NCBI GenBank assembly: GCA_026545225.1
Contig: CM048845.1
Span: 76,611,033-76,675,032, forward strand
DNA length: 64,000 nt
Source: Cornus controversa
Taxonomy: Eukaryota; Streptophyta; Magnoliopsida; Cornales; Cornaceae
Direction of reading: 5' to 3'
The notes beneath the pieces were generated by a model that saw only the letters and a program-made list of their open reading frames with translations, made no database searches and was not told the DNA's origin. The position numbers and the translations under genes are program-made. Each line of letters opens with the position of its first letter. Position 1 is the first letter of the stretch. This document shows, piece by piece, positions 12,901 to 24,655 of this stretch.

Positions 12901-15900
12901 TGGGGGGACTCGCGCACACACTATTGTGCCCACGCCAGGGCTCGAACATCTCCCCTCCTCTTTGAAGATGGGGAGGTTGTACTATTGGGCTACAAGCCCT
13001 TTGGTATAAAAAAGTAATTTTTTTCTTCACAAAGATCTTTAATAACCCTTTTTAATTTACACTTCAAAAGTGTATTCCTAATTCCATGTTCCTTCAATTC
13101 CATAACCTGAGAAGTAGTGAGGGAGGGGGTGAGCTTGGAGAAACCCAGTAGGAGACTGTTCATTCCAAATTCATACGTTTGTACAACGAAATAGATTTTC
13201 GTACTATCAATAGAATAAAACAATATATAGTAAAATAGATTGCATAACAAATCCTATTCTCATTCAAAATCCATTTTTCTTTGCTTCAAAAACATTTTTT
13301 CATCAACAACCATTCCCTCGCATGTGTCATGTGACTCCGGAAGGCATCTCTTCTAGGAACTTCACGTGGTTGTTGTAACTTGTACGTTGCGTACAACAGT
13401 CACTCGGTTGTTCTCGATTATAATCAGGCATTCGACATCACAGGCTCCGTCACATACCCACATACAAGAAGTCTAGATTTTTTTGCAAATCCATTTATTT
13501 TCAACAATCCCATGTTCAAAACATATATGCAATTCTTCATGCAAGTTGGAACTCATATAAACAATTTCGATAAATGTTTTCCAGGAAATCAAGTAATGAG
13601 ATGTTTTAAATTCAAGATACTGTGTAACTTGGTGATCCGACAGATAAGGAAATGATAGAACATTTGATGAACATGTTTTTATATGTCTAGTGCTATATAT
13701 TTTAACAAGTTTTGTTAACTATAATTATCCTCTAAAAACCTGGATATTATCTTGCTGCTTCTATTGGAAATATAAAAAAATTAAAATTGAAAATAAGAAG
13801 ATAGTAAATAAAGCTAAACAAAATTCATTATCTGATCTATATGATAAATTGGATTCAAGAGGGTGAAAAAACTATGGGTACATTACACTCACCTCCCCTG
13901 AGGTTAGACATAATTATTCCATGCTCCCTCGTGGATTTCATAGTTACACTGACCTCCCTTATCAGTGACGCCTGTTAAACTTTGTTAACAAAACAAGTTA
14001 CTTTTTTCTTTTACCCTTATTTCTTAATGGTATTTTTATTGACCAACTAAACAAATGTGAAAAGACCAAAAAGCCTGTCTAAAAGGACCAACCAAATTTT
14101 CTTTGATGTGCCATTATCAATACCCTATTGTTTATGTATATTTAAACATATACATACAATGAATATATACACATATATACATGCTATACAATTTGAAACC
14201 CCATGTGTGTGTATATATATATATATATAACATGTATATACATATTCAAAATCCTCTGTTTACATATACACACACACATATATATAAACATATATATCAG
14301 ATAGCATTTTTCTCTATAGTATATAGTATATATAGCACCCATATCAAAGTGAAACCAGAAGCAGATTCTTTCATGCCCCAAATCCAAGATAGAACCCATA
14401 GTCATAATTGGACCCTTCATCATCCCTGCATAATAGTTATCTTTTTCGCCTCAATGCCATCCATTTTTTTTTGGGCAAGGCAAAGTCTAATCATGCATAT
14501 GCAAAATTAATATTAGTGGTACATGCTAAGAAGGTGAGCTTTAAAGCCATTACTTATATCAGTTTTGTGTTCAAATAAGCTGTACATGATTTAGTTAAGA
14601 TGAGATGAGGACATCTCAGCACCCTATTGCCTTGAAATTAACTTTCCCCCCCTCTTTTTCTGTGATTTTCCTAATTAATGTGATTACAAAATTATATTGG
14701 CTTGACTATGCAATCTTGTTTGAGTTCTAGAGGTGGTCCAAACTATGGAATGGAGAGAGAGAGAGAGAGTGCGAGGTGAATACACAAATTGATTGGGTTG
14801 ATCGATCAATGTGTGTGAACACCTAGCAATCGTGAAGAGATTAACCGAGAGAAAGAGAGAAAAGAAATAGCGTGAGAGTTAGAAAGGGTGAGAGAAAGAT
14901 ACATAGAGTTAGAGAGAGAAACAAAGAGTTAGAGAGATGCAGAGAGTTAGAGAGAGATGCTGAGAGTTGGAGAAAGAAACAGATTGTTGATGGGGTAGGG
15001 CATTTTCGTCATTCTAGTGTAGACCAAGTGAGGGTATTAAGTAATTTGGAAACAAAAAGTGAGGCTATCCATGTCTTTGCACGGTTTTAAAGGTATTTAT
15101 GGTATTTCATGCTCAATGTTCGATGACCTCAGCGAAAACCGTCATTGACTGACGTTGACCTTTAACAGAGGGGGGAATCTGTTACTGACTTTTGAACCTC
15201 AATGGAGTTCAGAGTAATTATTGATACCATAGGAGAACATGGTATTATTATGTTGAACCTCAGGGGAGGTGAGTGTAATTTACCAAAAACTATTTATATA
15301 TTGGCAAAAAGTAGATATTAGGTAAGTAGATGCATGGATCAAATTAGATACCCTAAAGAAGTGGTGGAAGGAGATGAACTTAATATGAGAATGATAAAGA
15401 AAATCAACAATAAGGAAGTAGACGACACACTTAAAAAGATGGAGAAAAATAAAGTGGGTGGTCTTGAAAACATATCTAGAGGCATGAAAAATGTTAGGTA
15501 AGGTAGGAACTGAATGGATAACAAATTTATTCAACAAAATTGTAAAAAATAGCACGATGCCAAATGAGTAGACGAAAAGCACGATAGTACCGATTTACAA
15601 AAATAAAGTGGATATACAAAATTGCAACAATTATGGAGAACTAAAATTATGAGTGATGAACCATTTGAAAAAAATTATGAGTGATGCAATTAAACTATGG
15701 GAAAGAGTGATAAAACAAAGATTAAGGAAGGAATCCATGGTGTGTGCTAATTATTTTGGATTTATGCCAGGATGATTCAAAATGGAAGCTATTTACTTAA
15801 TAAAATATCTACATATGATTGTTATGATAGGATCCTGAGAGAGAATTTGGGGTGGGCTCTACAAAAAACATATCCCTATAGAGATGTTAAAGATTATTCA

Positions 15901-18247
15901 GGATATGTATACGAACATAGAAACTAGAGTTCGCTCTATAGGTGGTGAGGTAAGTGAGTTTTTTATAAACGTAGGACTGCATCAAGAATTAGTACTAAGT
16001 GTATACTTATTTCACAATAATTTTAGATCAAATAACGAAAGACTTGCAAGGAGATGTTTCATGGTGCATGTTTTTGCCGTGACAATGCTACTGGATACTT
16101 CTAAAGAAGTCTTAGCAATAAAATTAGAAATGTGGAGAAATGCATTAGAATCAATAGGTTTAAAAATTAGTAGAACTAAAACATAATATATGGAATATAA
16201 ATTTAATGAGTTGTCAGATATTGATAATACAGTATTCACACTTCAAACCAAAGAATTATCCAAAATAACTATTTTTGATATTTATGATCAATAATACATA
16301 AGGATGGATAGATAGATAATGATATATTCTCTAGAGTTGGATTAGGTTAAACAAAATGGATATAGGTTAGTGATATTTATGCAATAAAAAGAATAACAAA
16401 TAAGTTAAAAGGGATATTCTTTTAGAACGATTATTAGGCCAATTACGTTATATGGCGCAGAGATAGGGTTTGCCATTGAAATTGTGAGGGAAAAATTAGT
16501 AGTTCCTATTAGTGATAAAATAAGAGAAAGTAGACTTAATTGTTATAGACACATTCACCGAAGGCCTATAAATGCACAAATAAGAATGGAAGGACTAGTT
16601 TGCATGGAAGGTAAGAGACATTGGGCAGCCTTAATTAAAATAAGATGAACTTATTAAAACTGATTTTAAAAGGTAAAATGTAATATTTTGAGATGACTTG
16701 TAATAGAAAAGAATGGAAAAAGAGATGACTTCAAATGAATCCGTTGTCATACATGTTTTTTCCTATAATGTGTGTGATATCCTATACTGAATTGTTGGTT
16801 CTGCATGGAATGTTCCAATTAACAATTGGTGTGTTGGGAGGCACGTGCTCAAGGCTCAGTAGTTGCGCTTGGACCAAGGTTAGGCCAGGCCTCTTCAATA
16901 AGGCGCGCGCCTTTGCATCTGAGGCCCCAAGCGCAAGTCACGCCTAATTTAAAACACTTATTTTTTTCCTTACTTGTTAGCATGTGGTGTATTTTTGTGT
17001 TACGGTGGACTCTAACCATATAATACAGTCCCTAATGGTAAAATAAAATAAAAAGGGTCGATCGATAGATTTGATACAATCAATTGATTTAGGGTTTTCT
17101 GGAAGTTAATACACAGTGAGACGAGTTCTCCGGCAACTTCTATTCTTCTCTATTTTTTTGTTTTTTTTTTCCATCCTTCTTACTCTATTCACTTTTTTTC
17201 TTTTGATGGTTTTTCCTTTCTTTTCTCTCTTTTTTTTTTATATTATTATTTTTTAAAATATTTTTATGACTTCTTAATTTGTTTATGTTTTGTAGTTTGT
17301 TACTCTAATGCGTGTAACAGTTGCTAAAGTATATTATCACAAAAAACACTGGCAATTCTGAAATTGAAATATTATGTATTCTCATTTTGTGGTTTGATGT
17401 TCTCATGCTTTTGGCTAAATAGCAGTTTTATTATTGGCTACAAATTTTTATTTTATTTTCAACTTGAGCCTCGTTTCAGTCAAGGCCATGCCTCGCCTTG
17501 CGCCATAGGCTCCAGGAGGCCTTGGCGCCTTGGTTCATAAAATATAGAAGTCCTTTGGCTGTTCAGAATAGTGTATGGATCATGCTGTTTTTAGGGAGCA
17601 TATTATTCTATCATTTATTTGATTCAATTTTGAAAATTTACAAAATAGACGTGTGTCCTTGTTTGAGATATAGAATTTTTTATTAAGTATTGTCATTTCC
17701 TAAAACCACTCTTGGTAATCACTTTCATTTTGAAATTTAAGACTCTTCCTTGTGTTCACAGAGCAACGATACATTTGATTTTCTAGCTTTCAAAGAGTAA
17801 GCCAAGCCTTCCTAAATACATCTTTGTCACGAAAACTTGCAGCTTAATTGTATAATTAATTGAGTTTGTGTCTGCCATTTAATCAAGTGCAAGGCTGCGC
17901 TGAGGAAATTAAGCTTTACATTTAATGATCCTGTGTTAGATGCATGAGAAGTGTCGTACATGACCTAGTCTGTCATGCCTTGTATTGGTGCAGTAGTGGT
18001 TAAGCATGGGTTACAAATTTGCTTTCTTTTTTTTGGGGGGTGGAGCATATGTTTGCAAGTCTTACGTGCATGTGCTGTGTTGTATGCGTATCTATTCAAG
18101 TAGTCTACTCGGTTACCACTTTGTAACGTTTCACTCTTTGCTCCATTGCAGGAATCCAAGCTATATGGGGCTCACTTTAGAGAGATTGCAGCAGATGCCC
18201 CAAAAGCTACAAAAATAACATTTGACAATTCTGATGATGAAGATTGA
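3908..18247 (+). CDS. RH5: DEAD-box ATP-dependent RNA helicase, RH5/STRS1-like, 3' part (12 exons in window)
   Basis: Exons read directly from the sequence, all with AG/GT borders and compatible phases: 3908-4015, 4314-4394, 9014-9092, 10471-10556, 10639-10695, 10789-10856, 11329-11397, 11615-11708, 12339-12503, 12607-12699, 18152-18247 (stop TGA 18245-18247). Motifs in order are YGGTSKG, TPGR (motif Ib), DEAD (exon at 9014), SAT (10471 exon), [11 protein letters not shown] (motif IV), [12 protein letters not shown] (V) and [10 protein letters not shown] (VI), followed by an acidic tail ending NSDDED. The conserved tail [31 protein letters not shown] is what I recall for Arabidopsis RH5/STRS1 (yeast Dbp3 relatives), a nucleolar helicase linked to rRNA maturation and stress-response repression. 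The Q motif and Walker A are absent from 1-3907, so the 5' exons lie before the window or the gene is truncated. Motif Ib is preceded by IVIA rather than the usual IVIG. The coding sequence is undamaged, so I think it is functional. The count is 11 listed exons; if an exon were missed it would disturb the reading frame, and none does. Confidence 0.87.
4760..5395 (-). mobile_element. LINE (non-LTR retrotransposon) 3' fragment, RT zinc-binding region
   Basis: Read on the minus strand, the segment encodes the zinc-binding region found after plant LINE reverse transcriptases: a [16 protein letters not shown] segment, then W..LL.LFGV and a MVEAWRG block, followed by a short basic tail ending in FFGYFE. 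The frame is broken upstream (stops near 5190-5250). It lies inside the helicase intron 4395-9013, antisense to the gene. Decayed; no intact reverse transcriptase. Confidence 0.75.
6560..7290 (+). mobile_element. LINE 3' fragment, sense orientation, with short A tail
   Basis: The + strand encodes a [16 protein letters not shown] stretch, then [19 protein letters not shown] and a LEAWRGW block typical of the zinc-binding region downstream of plant LINE reverse transcriptase. Frameshifts occur near 6720-6740 and 6930-6960. It ends in TTACTTATCC followed by a run of eight A at about 7281-7288, as expected for a LINE 3' end. It sits in the same helicase intron as the antisense copy at 4760-5395, so the two could pair in the pre-mRNA. 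Confidence 0.78.
7930..8112 (-). mobile_element. Short LINE 3' end, antisense
   Basis: The minus strand encodes [16 protein letters not shown]..., then [20 protein letters not shown], parallel to the terminal part of the copy at 6560-7290 ([19 protein letters not shown]). It interrupts a local repeat: matching sequence CCTATACCCAACCAACACGA lies at about 7881 and 8201. Confidence 0.65.
8113..8300. repeat. Direct repeat, period about 116 bp
   Basis: TTTAAAAGATACTTTAACC followed by TATATTCATTCAACTTTT occurs near 8113 and again near 8229, each followed by an AGA-rich stretch and a CTATGCT.TGATGATAAA block. A third, partial upstream copy of the CCAACCAACACGAAT part is near 7888. Confidence 0.7.
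9180..9700. repeat. Low-complexity repeat block in intron
   Basis: Repeated variants of ATATTATAGGAGGTTTTTTGC and GCAAGGAA(C/T)AGTGCAAG occur between about 9440 and 9570 within the intron 9093-10470. It looks like a degraded non-coding repeat; the family was not recognised. Confidence 0.4.
12871..13022 (-). mobile_element. tRNA-derived SINE with 17-bp target-site duplication
   Basis: The identical 17-mer ATAAAAAAGTAATTTTT flanks the element at 12871-12887 and 13006-13022. On the minus strand the 118-bp body starts ACCAAAGGGCTTGTAGCCC, contains an A-box-like TAGCCCAATAGT and a B-box GTTCGAGCCC about 40 bases later, and ends in AACTAGGAAAAG. This is the layout of a plant tRNA-type SINE with an internal RNA polymerase III promoter. 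It sits in the last helicase intron (12700-18151). Probably one of the younger insertions, since the duplication is still perfect. Confidence 0.85.
13876..15284. mobile_element. Mutator-like non-autonomous element (1.4 kb) with 9-bp TSD
   Basis: Terminal inverted repeats of about 50 bp: left begins GGGTACATTACACTCACCTC (13876), right end reads, on the minus strand, GGTAAATTACACTCACCTC; both continue CCCTGAGGTT. The 9-bp duplication AAAAACTAT lies at 13867-13875 and 15285-15293. The interior is AT- and GA-rich microsatellite (TA runs about 14210-14340, GA runs about 14752-14975) and has no transposase. The open frames at 14181-14510 and 14872-15090 are repeat artefacts. Confidence 0.85.
15330..16660 (+). 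mobile_element. LINE reverse-transcriptase pseudogene
   Basis: Broken frames spell a plant LINE reverse transcriptase in order: [14 protein letters not shown], a [17 protein letters not shown] segment, [21 protein letters not shown], then an intact stretch at 15884-16186 ([46 protein letters not shown]). Later [19 protein letters not shown] follows near 16525-16590. Many stops and frameshifts; the FADD catalytic box is lost (FAVTMLLD). It begins 45 bp after the Mutator-like element, inside the last helicase intron. Confidence 0.8.
16830..17540. repeat. GC-rich GGCGCC/CAAGGC repeat ends around AT-rich core
   Basis: Two GC-rich islands in otherwise AT-rich intron: 16830-16950 (GGCGCGCGCC, GAGGCCCCAAGCGC) and 17465-17535 (GCCTCGCCTTGCGCC, GGCCTTGGCGCCTTGG). 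The pairing suggests ends of a degraded transposable element, but no target duplication was found. Confidence 0.35.
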
Positions 18248-19423
18248 TTTCCCGAGGTGACAATAATTCTTTGTTGCATTGGGCTTGTCGCAAACAGAGA
18301 TGTGGATATTGATTTCTGAAGTTAAAAAGAAATTTTGTTCCAGACGCTGTCACCTGGTTAGTAAATTTGCAACTGGCATGTACAGAATCAAATGGATGAC
18401 CCAATTGCCATAGTACTGGTTGTTTCCAAAACAATGTGCAACTGTGGAAGCAGCTCTTATGACACACTTCACTGCAGCACTTGCTTTGACAATAGCCAAT
18501 GATGATTTGGTAATCTTGACATCCTTTGAATATGGACCAAAGATGCTGGTTGTATCCTATATATAGATATAGCTGCTTCTTTTTTTCCGCCTTTTTTCTA
18601 CCTCAAAAGTTGTAATCCAGTAACATGGTAAACTAGCCAACTTGAGCAGCAGCCTAGAATTATTTATTTACAACCTCCTTCCTCCGGGATATTATTTCAC
18701 TAAATTATTGAGAGCACAACAGAATTTTGTATGATCTTTGGTTTACTGAATAATTTATTGATTATTGGAGCTTCTTTATTATTTCATCTGGATGATAACT
18801 ACATGCCAGTTTTGAATGTCCAAACTTTTCTGCACCCTCCGCTGCAGTAGGGCATTGGTAGTATTTTATATGATTGTACTTTCTTAAATCTGTTACATGG
18901 ACTCTTCAAAGTAGGTGAAGTACCCGTGTCCAACACATTATTCGGACATGAGTATGGGATGTGTCCGACACTTTTGGTTGGACATATACCTAAAAAATAT
19001 ATCCAATAATTCTATTTTATTATATTATTACTTCGAATGAGTAAAATGTTTATTCTGGTCACTATATTACATAAAAATATTATTTTTTTTCTAAAGAATA
19101 AAATAAAAATATTAAATAAAATGAATATTTAGCAGTGTTCATGTGTCCTGATTGAAAATTGACACGTTAATACATACCCGTACCCGAGTCCATGTAGCAT
19201 AGTCTTAAATCCATTATCCATACATGCATATAGGTATAGCTTTCAATTATTATTATGTTTTTGTTCACATTAGACTTTTCTGTTGTATTCTTACCTTATC
19301 ACATTGTTAGTTTAGATTAATTAGATTTTATCTTAAATTTTGGTACATAATATGTTTTATATATTATGTAAATGAATACTCCTATTCGTTCCCATTCTTA
19401 TTGGTGTATGCAGACATCGTGAC
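18248..19423 (+). other. Helicase 3' UTR and downstream spacer
   Basis: Sequence after the helicase stop is non-coding; the 3' UTR plausibly runs to about 18750 (AATAATTTATTGATTATT near 18740). About 18895-19195 looks like a small terminal-inverted-repeat element: ACATGGACTC near the left edge and GAGTCCATGT near the right edge, with TACCCGTGTCC and GTACCCG blocks inside. No gene. Confidence 0.4.
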
Positions 19424-20170
19424 TAGGGGTGCACACGGTACGGTTCCTCACGGTTCTTGGTGGAACCGGAACCGGAACCGTTACCAACGGTTCCTGATTT
19501 TCGGAACCGGAACCGGAACCGTTGGGGGTTGGAACCGTGAGGAACCGTACCGCGGTTCTCGGTACGGTTCCGGTTCCGAACCGCGGTTCCTTAGGAATTT
19601 TTTTTTTTTTTTTTATTTTTTTTTATTTTTTAAAGAAGCTTGAAAATACAAAATATATATATATATATATATTCATTAAATAAATGTGAAACCTACAATC
19701 TAAAAATGGCACCCTATATATATATAATTATTATATTATATTATAGATATATATACATTACATATAATGTATATATATTATGTATAGTAATTATATTATA
19801 ATATAATTATTATATATAATATATGATAATATAATTATTATACATAATATATATACATTATATATAATTATTATATGTAATGTATATATATATATATATT
19901 ATATATAGTTATTATATTATATATATATATACACATATTTAATATAAAACGGTTCCGGTTCCGGTTCCGGTTCCAAGGAACCGTTACTCCCAACGGTTCC
20001 GGTTCCGGTACGGTTCTACTGGTCCTGGAACCGGAACCGGAACCGTTGGTAACGGTTCCTAATTTTAGGAACCGGAACCGGAACCGTTGCCACGGTTCGG
20101 TACGGTTCCGGTACGGTTCCCTTCGGTTCCGGTTCCGGTTCCGGTTCCGACGGTTCTTTGTGCACCCCTA
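19424..20170. mobile_element. hAT-type MITE made of GGTTCC arrays, 8-bp TSD
   Basis: 747 bp. The left end is TAGGGGTGCACA (19424), and the right end is its inverse TGTGCACCCCTA (ending 20170). The perfect 8-bp duplication ATCGTGAC is at 19416-19423 and 20171-20178. Next to both ends lie dense GGAACC/GGTTCC arrays, many overlapping as GGAACCGGAACC, with an AT-repeat core (about 19640-19940). The 8-bp duplication and TAG-type ends fit the hAT superfamily. No transposase; open frames across the arrays are artefacts. Confidence 0.88.
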
Positions 20171-20178
20171 ATCGTGAC

Positions 20179-20790
20179 AACCTTTGCAATGGCTCCCTCG
20201 GTGCCTTCGCAGATTGCTAGGGTCCAAGTTGGATTTTCCCATGTTTGTATTTTGGATTTTAGGCTTGGGGTAAGTTTCTCTGGTCTATTAAGTGGCCTGT
20301 TTGGTTCATACTTTTGTTTTTTAAGGCCAATTGGCTTGTTCGACCCCCTTTGGGTCTTGGCCCTTGTAAATTACATACATAATGTACATTTTCACGGCAA
20401 TATAATTGCGCTTTAATTTCGTGGGAAAAAAATTTACTTATAACAAGGGTTTGAGTTCCATAAGAGACATGTGGAAGAAACACCCATTCTATTTAGTATG
20501 TGCATATAAATTCCTATAATTTTAAAAGTTGGAGAAAATCATCCGTGTCAGAATTTTTGAAAAATTCAGAAGTACCATTTTTGTTATTTCAAGTTTTGGC
20601 TTTTTTTTTAAAATTTTTTTTTATTTATAAAGTAACGGCACTTTAGTCATTTCATTGATCAATTTCTCCCAAATTGAAGATTTGTCTTTATTTGCACAAA
20701 TTGAAAAAAACAAAGGGTTTTACGAATAACATGGGAGTTTTTGCACATTTCCTATATAGTGGAATTTTTTTTTCACTTTACCCAAGATAT
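20179..20790. other. Intergenic spacer between hAT MITE and palindrome
   Basis: AT-rich, no convincing gene. Poly-T and poly-A tracts between about 20590 and 20780 look like decayed transposon sequence. Frames at 20087-20416 and 20259-20483 have no recognisable domain. Confidence 0.4.
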
Positions 20791-23416
20791 TGTAGAGACC
20801 GAATCCAATTTTAACCGATTTTCTTTTTATTCATCATTTTTTTCATAAATGAATTTTAAATGATATGTGTATTTTGAATATGAAAAACATGTTAGAAAAC
20901 TTGTTTTGAAGTTCGGGGAAGTTTTAGGAGCGTTTGGTGAAATTTGAGATTTTTGGATTGGCAGGGCCCGAGACGCGGGTCGGGTCGGCCTGGAATTTTT
21001 GTTTTTGGAAAAAACTTATTTTTGGTTTTGGATCAAATGGAATGTTAAGGAAGTGATTTTGGAGCTGTAACCGTTTTCGAAATTGAAAATGGGGGTATTT
21101 TAGTTATTTTGTGCCCCAAGATATTATAAACATCTTTATGGCTGGAATCCCAGCCATTTGTGAATCTAGAGACAACCGGCCAAATACTTCTCTCTCTCTC
21201 ACTCTCTCTCTCTCTCCCTCCTTATCTCTTTTCATTTTTCTCTTGATTTGGAGGCCTTAGGGCTTGATTTGGAAGGTGCCGGTGAAGGACTTTGTGTTCT
21301 ACTTGACGAGAGTTTCGTTTTGAACCGAACAAAGTGCTATTTGGTGGTGTTTGGAAAGCTGGGAATTTTGTTTCATTTGAGGTATATGTGTGTTTAATTC
21401 CTAATAGCTTTGGTTGTATGAGGGTTTTAAGAAATTTTTGTGTTCAGAATATGTTTACAAGTTTAGGAAGTGAATATTCTGCTCTTAACAAATTTGTTTT
21501 GTAAAGAATTTGGTTCAATTGATTTGATAGCATGAAAGTATAATCTTTTAGCTTCCATTTGAAATTTGTTTCATGCAATATGGCTTTTGAAATGAAGTAG
21601 ATATGAATTTTTGAAATAGGAAGCTTATTGTTGAAGATTTTGTTTTTAGAAAACAGAATTAGTCTTCCATTCTTCATTAAAACTGTTTTGATCCAAAAGG
21701 GATCTCATGAAAAAAAAATTACAGAGTGAAAATTTAGTCTTTTGGCTTCTTTTTGGCTTTGGTTTCATGTCATTTCGTTTAATGCTCTATTTTTGGCGAA
21801 TTTTTGAAGAAAACCTGTTTTTGCTGAAAAATTGATTTTGAAAACAGAATTTTGCTGTTGTTTTCTTCAAAAACGGACTTGAATTATTTTGCTCATTATG
21901 AAAGTGAATAAATGATATGAAAATATTGTCTCTTAGGTCTCAATGGGCTTTGGTTTAATGCAATTTTGTTTTAAAATTAATTTCCAATGAATTTTTGAAG
22001 TTGGGAGCTTTAGGCTGAAAATCTCATCTTTGGGCAGAATGTTTATGATTTTTTGTTTTTGTTTTTGTTTTAAAACTGATTTAGATGGTAAAGAATTTTG
22101 ATGAGGTGAATTGATGGTTTCAAAGTTTAGCCTTTAAACTTTCAAGTGGATTTGGATTCATGCAATTTGCTTGAGAAATGAATTTTTGAAGTTGGAGGTG
22201 ACGAGTTGAAAAATCTGTTTTTGGACAGAATTTAGGAGCATTTCTACGGAGGTAGTTCGTCAATTGTAGTGTTTTCATAATTGGAATTTTTGGAGTTTTT
22301 ACCCCAAATTGAGGTATGGGTGTGTTATGCTTTTAACCTACGAATTCTTTGAGTTTTATAGGCATGTGATATATTATACATGCATAGTGTGAGTTTTGTG
22401 TGTGACTTCAATTTATGGATAGTGATGGTATTTATTGTGAATGATGATTATATGATTTTTTTTTTTATGAATCTATATTCTAAGAATCGTGTTTAACTGA
22501 TGCTTATTGAGTTGATGTACTCTTAATGTTATTATAATGTCTTCATGATGTAAATTTATCAATCTATGATTTTTGTAATACGACAATTGTGAGGTTACAT
22601 TGAGAAGCATGTCATGATAGTATTTTGGACTATAGGACATGGATTGTATGGCTAGCATATGTTATGTGCGCTTGTGACGTGCTAAATGTGATTATCAAGA
22701 TATATGTGTCACTTTATTGATTGGTTGTTGATTTTTGGAGATACTCGGATTCAGCTACTATCGAGTGAGGAAATAGCCTTCGGGATAAAAATTCCCATTT
22801 ATAATGGCCACTAGGTTTGTTCCTTGCGGGTTAGTAGCTTGAAAATAACTATTCTTTTACTGGTGTATGCAGTAGGTATGTTTGGGGGTGTGGGTGTTTA
22901 CCGAGTTATCCTATTTGATGATTTCAAATCTTCATTTACAAGTTGGCATCCATGTGTAGTTACAACTTGTGGTTTATGTTATTTCATTATATTGCATGTC
23001 TACTTATGGAGTGGTTGCATCTTGTTTACTTGTTAGTTCTAGGATGATTCCTTTAGGAGTTTCCTTGGACTAGACGTTAGGAAGCATGTCATTGTATTGT
23101 ATGACATACCATGGTTATGAGGCCCAAAGGAATGTAGTTTAATTGCATATCGTATTCCTACAGAGCATTGTAAGCTCACCCCTGTTAATATTAATTTTTT
23201 TTCAAGAAAGGGCATTGCTATGAAGGACTCCCCTCACCTCTATCTTGGTTGTGATCATGATAACATTTTTGGACTTCTAAATGATAGATTAGCGTTTGTA
23301 CCAATTTGTGTTTGGTTTAGCCATCGATGAATAGTTTTTGGGTCATTGAGGCAAAGTGCATAGTTTATTATTATCATTTTCTCATGCACTAGGTCCTTAA
23401 GATTCGGGGTGTGACA
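20791..23416 (+). repeat. Long terminal repeat (arm 1), TG..CA
   Basis: Boundaries are set by TG at 20791, the matching inverted CA at 29390 at the end of the other arm, and the CA just before the primer-binding site. The length of about 2.6 kb is large but seen in some gypsy families. Non-coding throughout; short frames are chance. Confidence 0.75.
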
Positions 23417-23652
23417 ATGTGATATCAGAGTGTTTGGGTTTGAAAACCTAGAATGACGAGTTAGGTTTCTTCATATTTCATATATATTTTTGACTTGATA
23501 TCCTATGTGTTATGTGCCTATGTGATTAAGGCATTTATTATATGACTTAACATGATTTATATGCTTGTTTAGATCATCATGCCTTGATGTTCATACTTAC
23601 ATAAAATGGGTCGAATAGAATATTAATTATCTTCCTTTTTGCTTGAAGTATC

Positions 23653-24655
23653 ATGCCACCTAGAAGGAAAGTTAGGGAGGATTTGTGTTCCGATATTGAA
23701 GAGCATGTTGATGAGACGCAGCTCTTACAAGACTTTGTTGTTCCAAGGAGGGACCGGGATAGAGATGCGGGCGCTAATCCACCATTACCATTTGATGGCA
23801 ATCAAATGATGATGGATATGACACAAGGGATTTCCGTAACCATGCAAGAGATGGTTCGAACTGCTACTGCAAAGGTTAGACGTCCAGAGCGAGTGGAGCC
23901 TAACCTAGCTTTGGACTATCTCATGAAATTACAAAGGCTCAATCTTAATAAGTTTGCAGATGGGTCTGATCCACTAGCGGTAGAAGATTGGCTAGACCAA
24001 GTGGTCAAGACATTTGATGCCATGGCGGTGCCAAATGATCACTTGAGGATTACTTTGACCTTTTTCTTGTTCACTGGAGATGTAGATATTTGGTAGAAGT
24101 CCATCCCCAACCTACATGAAGTTAGGGGAATGACTTGGGTGGCTTTCAGGGATTTCTTTTTTGATCAGTTCTTTCCTAGGCCTATGAGGAGGGAGATGAG
24201 GAAGAAGTTTGAGAACCTTTATCAGGGAAATATGAGCGTTAAGGAATACGAGATCAAGTTTATGTCTCTGTCCTGTTACGCACCAAACTTGATAAGCAAT
24301 GAGGAGGAGAAAGCCTTGGGTTCCAAGATGGTCTTCACCTTGACGTTCGACCTGGTGTTGCACTCTTAAACTTGAAGGTGTGTTCTGAGGTGGTGAGGCG
24401 AGCTATGATTATCGAGGCGAATATTAAGGATACACAACGGATTAGGGATTCGAAGAGACAGTTCAGGGGAAAGGCATCTTCTTCGGGTAGTCAGATGAAG
24501 AAGCTTATAGGAGGCAATACTTTTTCACAAGGGTCTCACTCGCAAACTTGTTCGACACCTATAGTTTTTATGTCTTCGAGATCTACCCGTGAGATAGTCT
24601 GTCATCATTACAAGCAGCCTGGTCACATCAGACCTCGTTGCCCACAGCTTTAGGC
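23653..24655 (+). pseudogene. gag: Ty3/gypsy gag (arm 1), interrupted
   Basis: Starts MPPRRKVREDLC (ATG 23653). The capsid-type domain contains DPLAVEDWLDQV and, after an in-frame TAG at 24094-24096, MTWVAFRDFFFDQFFP, YQGNMSVKEYEIKFMSL (retrotransposon gag family). A frameshift near 24320-24380 separates a basic region and a first zinc knuckle CHHYKQPGHIRPRC (about 24600-24645); after another stop comes a second, CYGCGQTSHFRREC (about 24706-24747). Gag packages retroelement RNA; this copy is broken by at least two stops. Its first 360 bases are identical to the copy in arm 2. Confidence 0.85.

Noticed and set aside
14181-15090. Frames of 109 and 72 codons rich in Ile/Tyr/His and Glu/Arg
   Set aside because: They are translations of TA and GA microsatellites inside a Mutator-like element.
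19401-20416. Frames spelling NRNRNR/VPVPVP
   Set aside because: They are translations of the GGTTCC arrays of the hAT MITE.
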